64,000 bases of DNA, from the NCBI RefSeq assembly GCF_042664795.1, contig NZ_JBHTBN010000003.1:124001-188000 (forward strand). Reading direction: 5' to 3'. The notes under the pieces were generated by a model, which saw only the letters and a list, made by a program, of their open reading frames with translations, was not told the origin of the DNA and did not search any database. Both the position numbers and the translations under genes were made by a program. This DNA is from Jejudonia soesokkakensis (GTDB lineage: Bacteria; Bacteroidota; Bacteroidia; Flavobacteriales; Flavobacteriaceae). Positions 45,608 through 53,656 of this stretch are shown one piece after another; position 1 is the stretch's first letter; every line of letters starts with the position of its first letter.

Positions 45608-47533
45608 TTATCTTGCTAAAAAGGTACTGAGCAATTTTTTAAATTTATTTTTTGCAGCAACAGGTCCTGTGATTTTAATTCGACCCTGAATCATTAATTC
45701 TTCAAATTCATAGGTTCCTTTATACAGATCAAACAGAATATCATCATCAATTTCTACTAAAACTTTTGGGTCTAGGTTTTTGGCTTTTCGAATTGAAGCT
45801 TTTGAAGCAGTTATTCTAATATCATATCCTTCAGTCGATTGCCCTTTTCCAATTTCCATATGGTATTCACCAGTATATTTTTTGAGCGTAGCTGAAGTAT
45901 TTTTTAAATACTTCCGGAGTGCTGTAAAAAAAGGAGTACTCTTAGTCTTAGCTTTTGTTTTTGCTTTTAATACCTCAGCAGCTTTTTTAGATCCTGCTTT
46001 TTTGATCAAGTCTTCCAACTCATTGGCGCTTTCACGAACATATTTTGAAAACAGATCGGCATCGGGCATGGTTTTCGAATCACTGGTCGTCGTAATACTT
46101 ACCTGACCGTTATAGCTAAACGCTGCAATGATCAATCCAAAACCATCTACCACAGGAGTGAGTCCGAAAATAGAAACCACCTTATGTCCGTTTAAATACA
46201 ATAGGTTGCGAGGCCCCGGAACATTGGTAATGGTCACGTTAAAGGGCGGTCTGTGTAAATCCTTGATGTTATATTTACTGTACAATCCAGCAGCCAAATT
46301 AGCCAGTCCAAAGGGAACTGCATCTGCCATTTTTGCTAGTGTTTTTGCGCCGTTTGCTTTATGGCGGGTTTTTCCAAGCATGGTTTGTTCCTGAATGTAT
46401 TCCAGTCGATCCAGCGGATCTGCAATATGCGTTGCTAACTGAATCATCATATTGGCAATTTTGTTACCTCCATGTCCGTCGACTTCAGTACGAATCGAAA
46501 TCGGCACATTTGCGACCAGCGGCTGTAATGGCAATCGTTCTCTCTCTTGAAGATATCTTCGTATCGCTCCTGCACAAATCGCAAGAATTACATCATTAAT
46601 AGTACCTCCGGCAGTTTTGCGAAGCGCATTAATACGGTCAAAAGAAAGGATTGCCGTTCCCCAGGTTCGTTTTGCCGAAATTGAACCGTTAAAAATTGAA
46701 ATAGGAACAGGATAGGTAGCCGAACTGAATTCCTTTTGAATGCTTAGGGTTTTTTGTGCTCTGCTTTTTGCAAAAGCATAGCCTGTTTCCAAAATGGTCT
46801 TAGGAATTTTAAACGGATTCTTTAAAAAACTATACCCGCTTTTAAGTAATAAGCTCAATTCGTCTGGAAGTGGTTCTGGTGTGAAAGGTTTTGGTTTTGT
46901 TCGCTTTTTCTTTTTTCCGTCTTCTTCTTTATCATATAAGACTCCCATCATGCCTACTCCAGAGCCACCATCGATCATCACATGATGAACTTTTGTAACA
47001 ATAGCAACCGAACCCTTAGGAACCTGAGCAATCTCATTAATGCCTTCAATAAAATGAACGGACCATAGCGGTCGTCGTAAATCGAGTGGCGAGCTAAAAA
47101 TTGTAGAAGTCAATTCCCGTAATGTTTTCCAATTAGAAGGATCTGGTAATTTAATACGGTTTAAGTGTAAATCGATATCAAAATTAGGATCGTCCACCCA
47201 ATACGGATAATCAAGATTAAGCGGTACGTTCAATAAACGTTTTCTAAATTTTGGCAACAAATGCATTTTTGATGCTACAATCTCTTTAAAATCTTCAAAC
47301 TTGAGAGAACCTTCTACAATATTTAAAGTTGCAATATGCATTGGGCTAGTAGGAGATTCGGCATATAAAAATGCAGCATCATAGCCCGAAATTTGTTTGA
47401 TATCTCCGTCTAATGCATCTTGAACGATGTCTTTAATGTCAATCTTTTTTGCCATAATCATGCCCACATAGGCGGGTACTTTTGATATTTTTTCTGAAAG
47501 TACTTCGAAAAGATGTTCCTTCCGAAGAATCAT
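45608..47533 (-). CDS. Wax ester synthase/diacylglycerol acyltransferase (WS/DGAT) with SCP2-like C-terminal extension
   Basis: A 641-residue bifunctional acyltransferase forming wax esters from fatty alcohols and acyl-CoA or triacylglycerol from diacylglycerol. The GYDAAFLYAESPTSPMHI segment is about residues 50-66, the catalytic HHVMIDG is at 183-189, GGTINDVIL at 310-318 and TNVPGPRN at 437-444. Usual family length is about 450-480; the core here ends near 510. A Lys/Ala-rich linker (about 512-535) leads to an 85-residue tail (557-641) with the fold pattern of an SCP2 sterol/lipid-carrier domain. The start may instead be the ATG at 47455. Family is firm; which product is made is not known. 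Confidence 0.9.
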   Translation of the reverse strand: MILRKEHLFEVLSEKISKVPAYVGMIMAKKIDIKDIVQDALDGDIKQISGYDAAFLYAESPTSPMHIATLNIVEGSLKFEDFKEIVASKMHLLPKFRKRLLNVPLNLDYPYWVDDPNFDIDLHLNRIKLPDPSNWKTLRELTSTIFSSPLDLRRPLWSVHFIEGINEIAQVPKGSVAIVTKVHHVMIDGGSGVGMMGVLYDKEEDGKKKKRTKPKPFTPEPLPDELSLLLKSGYSFLKNPFKIPKTILETGYAFAKSRAQKTLSIQKEFSSATYPVPISIFNGSISAKRTWGTAILSFDRINALRKTAGGTINDVILAICAGAIRRYLQERERLPLQPLVANVPISIRTEVDGHGGNKIANMMIQLATHIADPLDRLEYIQEQTMLGKTRHKANGAKTLAKMADAVPFGLANLAAGLYSKYNIKDLHRPPFNVTITNVPGPRNLLYLNGHKVVSIFGLTPVVDGFGLIIAAFSYNGQVSITTTSDSKTMPDADLFSKYVRESANELEDLIKKAGSKKAAEVLKAKTKAKTKSTPFFTALRKYLKNTSATLKKYTGEYHMEIGKGQSTEGYDIRITASKASIRKAKNLDPKVLVEIDDDILFDLYKGTYEFEELMIQGRIKITGPVAAKNKFKKLLSTFLAR

Positions 47534-47538
47534 TTAAT

Positions 47539-48849
47539 TTATAAATTCTGAAAATTAGTGATCTTAATATTTTTTGCTTTTAGGTCAAACATCAAACTGA
47601 ACAACCCAAAAAACGTTCTGTTCATATAAATAAAATGTTTTGAGCCTCGGTTAGCATTGAGACTTCGAATCTTTGAACTCTTTACATATCGTTCGCCAAT
47701 ACTGGCGATCTCTTCAAAAAAGTCTGGGTCTGAAAAATCAAAATTCTCGTGATGAAACGGCCGTGTAAACAATCGCAATACATCGTTGAACAAAGTAGTA
47801 AAAAATTCGGTTTCTTCTGGGGTATCTTCAGGTTTAAGTATTTCCAATTCTTCCAGAAGCGCCTTAAATACAGGTGGATTTTCAATCACTTCGATCTTAA
47901 GCAATTCGAAATAAGGCGTATGGAAAGATTCTGGTAATTCTTTCATACAGCCAAAATCCAACGCAATCAATTCGGCATCTTTTGAAACCAGAAAGTTCCC
48001 AGGATGCGGATCTGCATGTACTTTTTTCAGAGTGTAGATCTGATACAAATAAAAATCCCATAACGTTTGACCTAACTTCTGCGATAGTTGTTCGTTGGTA
48101 TTCTTTGCGGAAAATTCGGAAAGGTGAATTCCATCCATCCAGTCCATTGTAATGATTTGCTCTGAGGATAAATCTTCATAATACCTAGGAAACTTCAGAT
48201 TAGGTATATGGGCGCAGGCTTCTACGATTTCTTTACTTTGTTCCATTTCTAGCAAATAATTTGTTTCTTCAAACAATTTATTCTCGACTTCTTTAAAATA
48301 AACCTCGCTGTCTTTTGCCTTAATGTTAAACATCTTCATGGCAATTGGTTTTACGATCGCCAAATCACTCATTATACTATCTGCCACACCAGGATACTGA
48401 ATTTTCACTGCCAATTCTTTTCCATCCTTCGTTGCCTTGTGTACTTGCCCAATACTCGCTGCATTGATTGCTTCAGTATTAAAAGTGTCAAAAATGTCGC
48501 TTGGATATTTTCCGAAAGACTTTTTAAAGGTTTTTAATACCAAAGGTCCCGATAAGGCAGGTACTGAAAACTGAGACAATGAAAATTTTTCTACATATGC
48601 CTGCGGCATGATGTTCTTTTCCATGCTCAACATCTGGGCAACTTTTAAGGCACTTCCTTTTAAGTTTTTAAGACTATCGTATATATCGGTAGCATTATTT
48701 TCATCCAGACGTTCTTTGGCTTCCGCTTCAGGATTGACCATTTTATCTCCAAAATATTTAATGTAATTCACTCCTACCTTAGCACCAGTAGAAACCAATT
48801 TGGAAGCACGCTTAATTTTTGAAATAGGAATATTTTTTGTCGTTTTCAT
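47539..48849 (-). CDS. ABC1/UbiB family atypical kinase
   Basis: A 436-residue protein of the ABC1/ADCK/UbiB family. Typical elements are the N-terminal GSALKVAQMLSME, where the usual KxGQ is KVAQ, the Ala-rich loop AASIGQVH, and the catalytic HADPHPGNFLV and LDFGCMKEL. Members act as ATPases or kinases and support ubiquinone or lipid handling. It is 6 nt after the TetR-type gene and 5 nt before WS/DGAT. ABC1 kinases next to WS/DGAT genes occur elsewhere; here it probably aids lipid access or assembly. Family is firm, role inferred. Confidence 0.88.
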   Translation of the reverse strand: MKTTKNIPISKIKRASKLVSTGAKVGVNYIKYFGDKMVNPEAEAKERLDENNATDIYDSLKNLKGSALKVAQMLSMEKNIMPQAYVEKFSLSQFSVPALSGPLVLKTFKKSFGKYPSDIFDTFNTEAINAASIGQVHKATKDGKELAVKIQYPGVADSIMSDLAIVKPIAMKMFNIKAKDSEVYFKEVENKLFEETNYLLEMEQSKEIVEACAHIPNLKFPRYYEDLSSEQIITMDWMDGIHLSEFSAKNTNEQLSQKLGQTLWDFYLYQIYTLKKVHADPHPGNFLVSKDAELIALDFGCMKELPESFHTPYFELLKIEVIENPPVFKALLEELEILKPEDTPEETEFFTTLFNDVLRLFTRPFHHENFDFSDPDFFEEIASIGERYVKSSKIRSLNANRGSKHFIYMNRTFFGLFSLMFDLKAKNIKITNFQNL

Positions 48850-48855
48850 AGAGGT

Positions 48856-49509
48856 TTACCTTGTAAATCGTTCTTTATATAGGAACTTTCCGAGGTCAAT
48901 AATATTATTTAGTGCTTTGGTATCTATTAATTCAAGACTGGTATTGAGTGACTTTTCGATAAAGACATCTGTTTTTTCAAAATCGGGTGAGGTATCGTCC
49001 AACCAAAATTTTAAAGTAAATAAAAACTGAATCCAGGCGCTTTCGCGAATGGTAGCTTTTTGAAAAGGTTCGATAGCACTAAAGTTAATATTTAGTTCCT
49101 GAAGCTCCAGCATATCGACAAAGTTTCCGAAGTGCTCACGAAGAGGAGACAATACAGAGAGTGTCTCAAGAGACAATCCGTAGTCTTTTAGTACAAACTG
49201 AATGTATTCTTTATTCAGGGAAAGGTTTTCAAAAAAAGTAAAATAGAAACTCAATAACTTGTCTTTCTTTCCGAAGAGGGCAAACTCATCACTTTCTTCC
49301 AGCGTGGCAAGAGAGGTTTCGAAGAGTGTTTTAAAAATCTCCTGCTCCAGTTCTTTAAAGCTATCAAAGTGCTTATAAAAAAGAGGTGCTTCAAAATTGT
49401 GAGTTTCAGCAAAATTTGAGATCGATCCGGGGCGGCATAGTTGAGTCGCAACATGATCCATATACCAGGTCATGAGTTGTGCCACGGTTACTTTTTTATT
49501 TTTTGCCAT
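48856..49509 (-). CDS. TetR-family transcriptional regulator
   Basis: A 217-residue protein with an N-terminal helix-turn-helix at about residues 5-55 (ISNFAETHNFEAPLFYKHFDSFKELEQEIF) of the TetR type and a helical ligand-binding part thereafter. The HTH is somewhat divergent from the usual consensus. The start is set at MAKNKK because a perfect -7 box lies 16 nt before it; a longer frame would begin upstream of that box. It is the first gene of the lipid operon and probably controls it, perhaps sensing acyl-CoA or fatty acid as other TetR proteins of lipid pathways do (inference). Confidence 0.78.
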   Translation of the reverse strand: MAKNKKVTVAQLMTWYMDHVATQLCRPGSISNFAETHNFEAPLFYKHFDSFKELEQEIFKTLFETSLATLEESDEFALFGKKDKLLSFYFTFFENLSLNKEYIQFVLKDYGLSLETLSVLSPLREHFGNFVDMLELQELNINFSAIEPFQKATIRESAWIQFLFTLKFWLDDTSPDFEKTDVFIEKSLNTSLELIDTKALNNIIDLGKFLYKERFTR

Positions 49510-49525
49510 ATTTGAAGTTAAAGTA

Positions 49526-49533
49526 CAAAAATA
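49526..49533 (-). promoter_or_regulatory. -7 promoter box for the seven-gene lipid operon
   Basis: TATTTTTG on the minus strand, 16 nt before the TetR-type ATG at 49509. No other promoter-like site is obvious within the tightly spaced operon that follows. Confidence 0.5.
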
Positions 49534-49595
49534 CAAAAGGTTATTCAGCTTTGCTGCCAATTGGGGTGCAACCCGTATTAATAATTTCTTAAAAT

Positions 49596-49630
49596 TAAAA
49601 AAACCAGGCTGCTTAAAAAGCGACCTGGTT
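49596..49630 (-). terminator. Terminator of the phasin-like operon
   Basis: On the minus strand AACCAGG...GCTT-loop-AAGC...CCTGGTT forms an outer 7-bp stem and an inner 4-bp stem with a 2x2 bulge, followed by TTTTTTT. It separates the phasin-like genes from the TetR-type gene, so the lipid operon has its own promoter. Confidence 0.82.
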
Positions 49631-49660
49631 GTACATCAAACTAACTAATCATCATGAAAA

Positions 49661-49945
49661 CTATGCTACTAATTTTGAAAAACGTTTCTTCGTTAATAAC
49701 ATTGTGCTTTTTACACCCTCAAGAGCATCGAAGATAAGGTCCTGCTGATTGGCAGCTAATTGTAGACCTCCTTTAATTGCTTTGCTAGTTACGGTTTGCC
49801 ATTGTCCTGCTACTTCGATGGTGTCTGTAACAACTTCTTCGGTAGTGTTTAATGCAAATCCGTTTGCTTTTGAAGCGACCATTTTTGTAGTATCTACTAC
49901 TTTATTGATCATTTTTGTGGGTGCTATATTTATTTTCTTTTTCAT
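49661..49945 (-). CDS. Small phasin-like protein (94 residues)
   Basis: A 94-residue protein predicted to be all helical and basic. The C-terminal half carries the motif AANQQDLIFDALEGVK (residues 64-79), matching AASQQDMAFDLLETLK in the 82-residue protein at 51.2 kb, and GQWQTVTSKAIK matches GEKWQKLASKLVK in the larger neighbour. The amphipathic helices recall phasins, proteins that coat storage granules, but no database match can be claimed. It is 37 nt after the 363-residue gene and shares its promoter and terminator. Called phasin-like by pattern and by the lipid-gene context. Confidence 0.6.
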   Translation of the reverse strand: MKKKINIAPTKMINKVVDTTKMVASKANGFALNTTEEVVTDTIEVAGQWQTVTSKAIKGGLQLAANQQDLIFDALEGVKSTMLLTKKRFSKLVA

Positions 49946-49982
49946 TGTATCTGTTTTAATATTCTTAAATTTTAATGATTAC

Positions 49983-51074
49983 TTATGCAGTTCTGTAACG
50001 AGCTACCCAAGTTTCAAGACCTTTAGCTCCATCTTTTACAGCTACTTCGGCTTGTCGTATCCAGTCGTTAGCGTCAGTTGTTGGTGCAGCTACTTCTGCT
50101 TTTTCAAGAATTGCAGTCAACTCTTTTACTTCGAGTTTAGCCATGTTTGCATACGTTTTAATACCTGCATCGTTTAGAGCAATTTCAGTTTTAGGTCCAA
50201 TTCCGTAGATTAACTTAAGGTCATCCTTTGCTACCGTCTTTACTGCAACCTTCGTTGCAGTTTTTACCGCTTTTACTTTCGCCGCTCCAGTTTCTTTAAC
50301 CTCTGCTACTTTTTTTGCGACTTCTTTCTTCGCTTTTGCAGGTGTTACTGTTTTTGCTGCTACTTTAGCTTCAACATTGGCTTTCACCTTAGTTGCTTTA
50401 GCTTTCGTAGTTGCTTTTACAGATTTAACTTTTGCAGCACCTTTTGCTTTAATTGCTTTTGTGGTAGTTTTAGGGTTTGTTTTAGCTCCTTTTTTTGTCG
50501 CTTTTTTCGCTTCCTTTTTAAGGTCTTTTTGTACTTCCTCTAATTTGTCTTCGGTTTTATTAACCAACTTAGACGCTTTACTTAATACTTCTCCCTTTAC
50601 TTCATTGTATTTTGCTTTCCCCATCGTTTTAAAATCTTCAGCAGTCTTTTCTGCTTTCTTTACCATAGGATTTTTAGCAACTTTTTCTTGAACCTCTACT
50701 GCGATACCTTTTACTTTTTTAGCAACCGGATTGTTAGTTGCATAGTTTAACGCCTTCTCTACTGCAGAAGCATCATACCCTACTAAGTTCATCATTCTTT
50801 TAGCACCATCGTTTACTTGAGTTTTTACAGCTTCTGCTGTATCAAACACCATGTTTACCTGTGCTTCACGTACAGTTTCTGACTTCTTTACTAATTTTGA
50901 AGCCAACTTCTGCCACTTTTCACCATTCTTTACAGTTGTATCAATCGCATCCTTAGAAGCGGTAATCAAACTGTTGTTAATTTTTTTTGCTACTGAAGTA
51001 GATTTATTTACTGTTTTAGTAGTTTTCTTAGTTACTTTTGTTGTTGCTTTTTTAGCTTTTGCTGTTGTTGCCAT
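49983..51074 (-). CDS. Phasin-like protein with H1-like Lys/Ala tail and C-terminal helix-hairpin-helix
   Basis: A 363-residue protein in three parts. The N-terminal 30 residues are Lys/Thr-rich, and residues about 31-115 form the phasin-like helical domain with GEKWQKLASKLVK (51-63) and AQVNMVFDTAEAVK (71-84), shared with the two small neighbours. Residues about 120-280 are Lys/Ala/Val-rich, like the histone-H1-like tail of PhaF, with a run of Lys-Ala repeats. Residues about 284-363 contain a helix-hairpin-helix (DLKLIYGIGPKTEIALNDAGI) of the kind used for DNA contacts, ending in DANDWIR. A granule-to-nucleoid tether is one possibility (inference). Confidence 0.65.
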   Translation of the reverse strand: MATTAKAKKATTKVTKKTTKTVNKSTSVAKKINNSLITASKDAIDTTVKNGEKWQKLASKLVKKSETVREAQVNMVFDTAEAVKTQVNDGAKRMMNLVGYDASAVEKALNYATNNPVAKKVKGIAVEVQEKVAKNPMVKKAEKTAEDFKTMGKAKYNEVKGEVLSKASKLVNKTEDKLEEVQKDLKKEAKKATKKGAKTNPKTTTKAIKAKGAAKVKSVKATTKAKATKVKANVEAKVAAKTVTPAKAKKEVAKKVAEVKETGAAKVKAVKTATKVAVKTVAKDDLKLIYGIGPKTEIALNDAGIKTYANMAKLEVKELTAILEKAEVAAPTTDANDWIRQAEVAVKDGAKGLETWVARYRTA

Positions 51075-51141
51075 GTTACTTATTATTTATTTCCGCTCTA
51101 GCGAATATTAGTATATTTATTGTTGATTTTTAAATCTGGCA

Positions 51142-51177
51142 CAAACATACAATCAGCAAGTTACAGCTGAGTTGCAA
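51142..51177 (-). promoter_or_regulatory. Shared promoter element, copy A (363-residue gene)
   Basis: On the minus strand TTGCAACTCA, two bases, TGTAAC, ten bases, then TATGTTTG. The TTG/TGTAAC parts form a direct repeat about one helical turn apart, upstream of an exact -7 box. Spacing is identical to copies B and C. TATGTTTG lies 67 nt before the ATG at 51074. Confidence 0.72.
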
Positions 51178-51201
51178 ATGAGTACCTGACCCGTATTTTA
51201 A

Positions 51202-51450
51202 TTATTTTTTAACGATTTTCTTTTTTAAAGTCTCTAGTAAATCGAAAGCCATATCCTGTTGAGAAGCTGCGATATCAAACCCTTTTTTCAGAATCATCGT
51301 ATTGATAGCGATACATTTTTCTGCGACACTAAAGGATGTTGTAAAAGCTTTTTCGGTTGTTGCTAATGCAAGGTCATTTACTTTAGTAGCACCTTTTAAA
51401 GCAAGGTTCGCTGCTGTATCTATAACTGTTGTTTGTTTTTTTGTTGCCAT
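51202..51450 (-). CDS. Small phasin-like protein (82 residues)
   Basis: An 82-residue, helical, basic protein. Residues 61-76 (AASQQDMAFDLLETLK) match the shared motif of the 94-residue protein almost position for position, and ALKGATKVNDLALATTEKA is helical. The last residues KKKIVKK are Lys-rich. It lies directly upstream of copies B and C of the conserved promoter element, and 127 bp from the 363-residue gene, which has its own copy A. No catalytic motif is seen, so a structural, granule- or membrane-surface role is suggested. Confidence 0.6.
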   Translation of the reverse strand: MATKKQTTVIDTAANLALKGATKVNDLALATTEKAFTTSFSVAEKCIAINTMILKKGFDIAASQQDMAFDLLETLKKKIVKK

Positions 51451-51510
51451 AATTTTATTGTTTTTGCCGTGTTCTGGCTTTTATTTTAAACGCTAATTTT
51501 AAATCTGGTG

Positions 51511-51546
51511 CAAACATAGGTTCACGTTGTTACAAATGAGTTGCAA
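51511..51546 (-). promoter_or_regulatory. Shared promoter element, copy B (82-residue gene)
   Basis: The same 36-bp layout as copy A (TTGCAACTCA-N2-TGTAAC-N10-TATGTTTG, minus strand), with the start codon 60 nt downstream. Copies A and B also share CCAGATTTAAAA just after the -7 box. Confidence 0.72.
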
Positions 51547-51589
51547 AAGAAATTTGACGTTTATGTATACAATTTTAATTTTTACAGGG

Positions 51590-51625
51590 CAAACATACAC
51601 CTAGGGTGTTACAACTGAGTTACAA
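51590..51625 (-). promoter_or_regulatory. Shared promoter element, copy C
   Basis: TTGTAACTCA-N2-TGTAAC-N10-TATGTTTG, minus strand, 79 bp upstream of copy B and with the same spacing. It is therefore a second, tandem promoter or operator of the 82-residue gene, or may regulate the divergent PLP-type gene starting at 51771. Apart from copies B and C, the 320-bp interval 51451-51770 shows only AT-rich DNA. Confidence 0.65.
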
Positions 51626-51770
51626 CTGAAGTCGAGCAGAAATAAAAGACTTTTACATAGGGTCGCTTTGATATGAATTAAAATCCTGCTTTGCTTTGCA
51701 GAAAACACCTCATATCATTTTAAAAAAAACCTAATTAATGTACCTTGCCAACCCTTAAATTGTGCAACAG

Positions 51771-53615
51771 ATGAAAAAGGATTCCATGCTAACATATATT
51801 GAAAAGGTACTAGACAATATGCCAATGAGTTGGTTACATGTAACGACACACAGACTGGATATTTATACTGAAAAATTTGCTAAAGTTCAATTTCTAGAAC
51901 AATTTGAAGTTTTATATTCTACTAATAATTCTGAAACAGCTGCTTTAAATACGCTACCTACTGCCTACGACTATATTCGCTTAGGGCATCCATTATCGTG
52001 CATCCTTGAATGGGGAATTGCTAAAGCATATGATTTAAAGTCAGAAAATGTTATTAGTTTTTCTTCAGTAACTAGTCCTGTGTTAGCAGTTCTAAGAAAA
52101 AACTTACTGGATACTAAAAATACCCAAATACTTTATACTGAAAAATTACCAGATTTCTTTGATGTTGAAATACTCAAAGATATTTATGGATATACGTTTG
52201 AATTAAAGAAAGTTGAAAATGTAGCTGCTATTTCAGAATTTAACGGGAGTACCGTCTTTCTATCTCAGCAAAACGAATTGCATACCATTGAACTCACTTC
52301 ACAAATTGACTTTTATATCAGTTACAATTCTCAACTAGGAAGCGTTTTAGTCGTCAATGGTGAACAAAACGAAAACTACATATCAGAAATTCAGCATGTC
52401 CGAAGAAGAGAAACGATTGCTATGACGCCAGCCAATTCCCTACAAGCTCTAAAGTCATTTGTAACTAAACTTCCTTTAAAGCAAGAAACCACTACTAGTG
52501 AAACAAATAAGAAAATAGTCTCAAATTTAATTTTGGAGATCACTAATACAACTTCAAAACCCCTTATAGGCTCTAGCGGACTGTCCATACAATATGCAAT
52601 TATGATGGGACTTATTCACGATGCCACTAAAAATCATAAAGGAAAGTCTATCAAATTTATAGTACCTCCAAATTGCTATGGTGGCACAAACGATCAGGCA
52701 AGGAGGGTTGCAGCCTGTATTGATAGTGTTGAAGTAGTAGATCTACCTGTTGATGGTGACAATGATATGGTTCAAAGTATTGAAATCGTCTTAGACAGGA
52801 TAGCCCATGAAGATGCAGTTCCGTATATCATTGCTGAAATTCCAACCAATCCAAGGGTTGAAGTACCTAATCTTACAAAATTAAAAGAGGCATTGAGTAA
52901 AGTTCGATATACTTCAAGTGGTGATGTAGCTGTTGACCCTGTGTTTATTTTAGATCAAACATTTTGTCCTAACGTACATTTTTTAGGAGAAGAAGATATA
53001 CTCTCATCGGTTAGAGCCATTTCTTATGCAAGCGGATCAAAATTTCCAAGCGGCGGAAGGTGTACGGCTGGGTACTGTGTAGTAAATAAAAAAGCTGAAA
53101 CGCTTATACAAACTATTGAATTGCATTTAAACCTTTGTGATAATGAAGCTACGGCACTACAGTATGAAATACTAGCGCGACAATTGCCTTCTATGAACCA
53201 AAGAATTCAAGATGCCTATAAAAATACACGAGAATTTGTAAGCTTTATCCAAAAAGTTTTGCCCGATGCAAAAATAAATTTTGTTTCTGAAACACTGGCA
53301 GAACAAGGATTTACTCCTTCGGTATTTTCATTAGATCTTCCTACAAAAGGAGCCACCGATTTAGAAAAAGAAGCCTATAAAAGGTCGCTGAATCTTAAAT
53401 TAATTAATTTAATGATTTCAGAAATCCCAAATGAAAGTAAGTTCTGTGTTAGCTACGGTCAATTAAAAGGAAGCTATTGGACCATACCAGCCACCTCGAC
53501 TCAAGGGACCACTAAAGAGGGTGATAAAGACTATATTGTTCGGGTAGCACTCTCTCCAGATATGGATCTTGATCGACACAAAGAAGTATTTTTAAAATTC
53601 GTTCAAACTATCTAA
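51771..53615 (+). CDS. PLP-dependent Cys/Met-metabolism-type enzyme, divergent and enlarged
   Basis: A 614-residue protein. Residues about 265-450 match the cystathionine gamma-synthase fold: SSGLSIQYAIMMGLI, YGGTNDQ, EIPTNPRVEVP (357-366), DQTFCPNV and SYASGSKFPSGG, whose Lys (residue 424) fits the PLP Schiff base. The N-terminal 220 residues contain a degenerate copy of the same start: YIRLGHPLSCILEWGIAKAY and ISFSSVTSPVLAVLRKNL, so the gene looks like a partial duplication of the fold. The usual family length is about 380-400. It is divergent from the phasin-like genes. Enzyme activity is likely, but the substrate cannot be named. Confidence 0.7.
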   Translation: MKKDSMLTYIEKVLDNMPMSWLHVTTHRLDIYTEKFAKVQFLEQFEVLYSTNNSETAALNTLPTAYDYIRLGHPLSCILEWGIAKAYDLKSENVISFSSVTSPVLAVLRKNLLDTKNTQILYTEKLPDFFDVEILKDIYGYTFELKKVENVAAISEFNGSTVFLSQQNELHTIELTSQIDFYISYNSQLGSVLVVNGEQNENYISEIQHVRRRETIAMTPANSLQALKSFVTKLPLKQETTTSETNKKIVSNLILEITNTTSKPLIGSSGLSIQYAIMMGLIHDATKNHKGKSIKFIVPPNCYGGTNDQARRVAACIDSVEVVDLPVDGDNDMVQSIEIVLDRIAHEDAVPYIIAEIPTNPRVEVPNLTKLKEALSKVRYTSSGDVAVDPVFILDQTFCPNVHFLGEEDILSSVRAISYASGSKFPSGGRCTAGYCVVNKKAETLIQTIELHLNLCDNEATALQYEILARQLPSMNQRIQDAYKNTREFVSFIQKVLPDAKINFVSETLAEQGFTPSVFSLDLPTKGATDLEKEAYKRSLNLKLINLMISEIPNESKFCVSYGQLKGSYWTIPATSTQGTTKEGDKDYIVRVALSPDMDLDRHKEVFLKFVQTI

Positions 53616-53656
53616 AAGGGGGTGTTTTCGAGCTAGAAGATCTTTTTTCCTTTATG

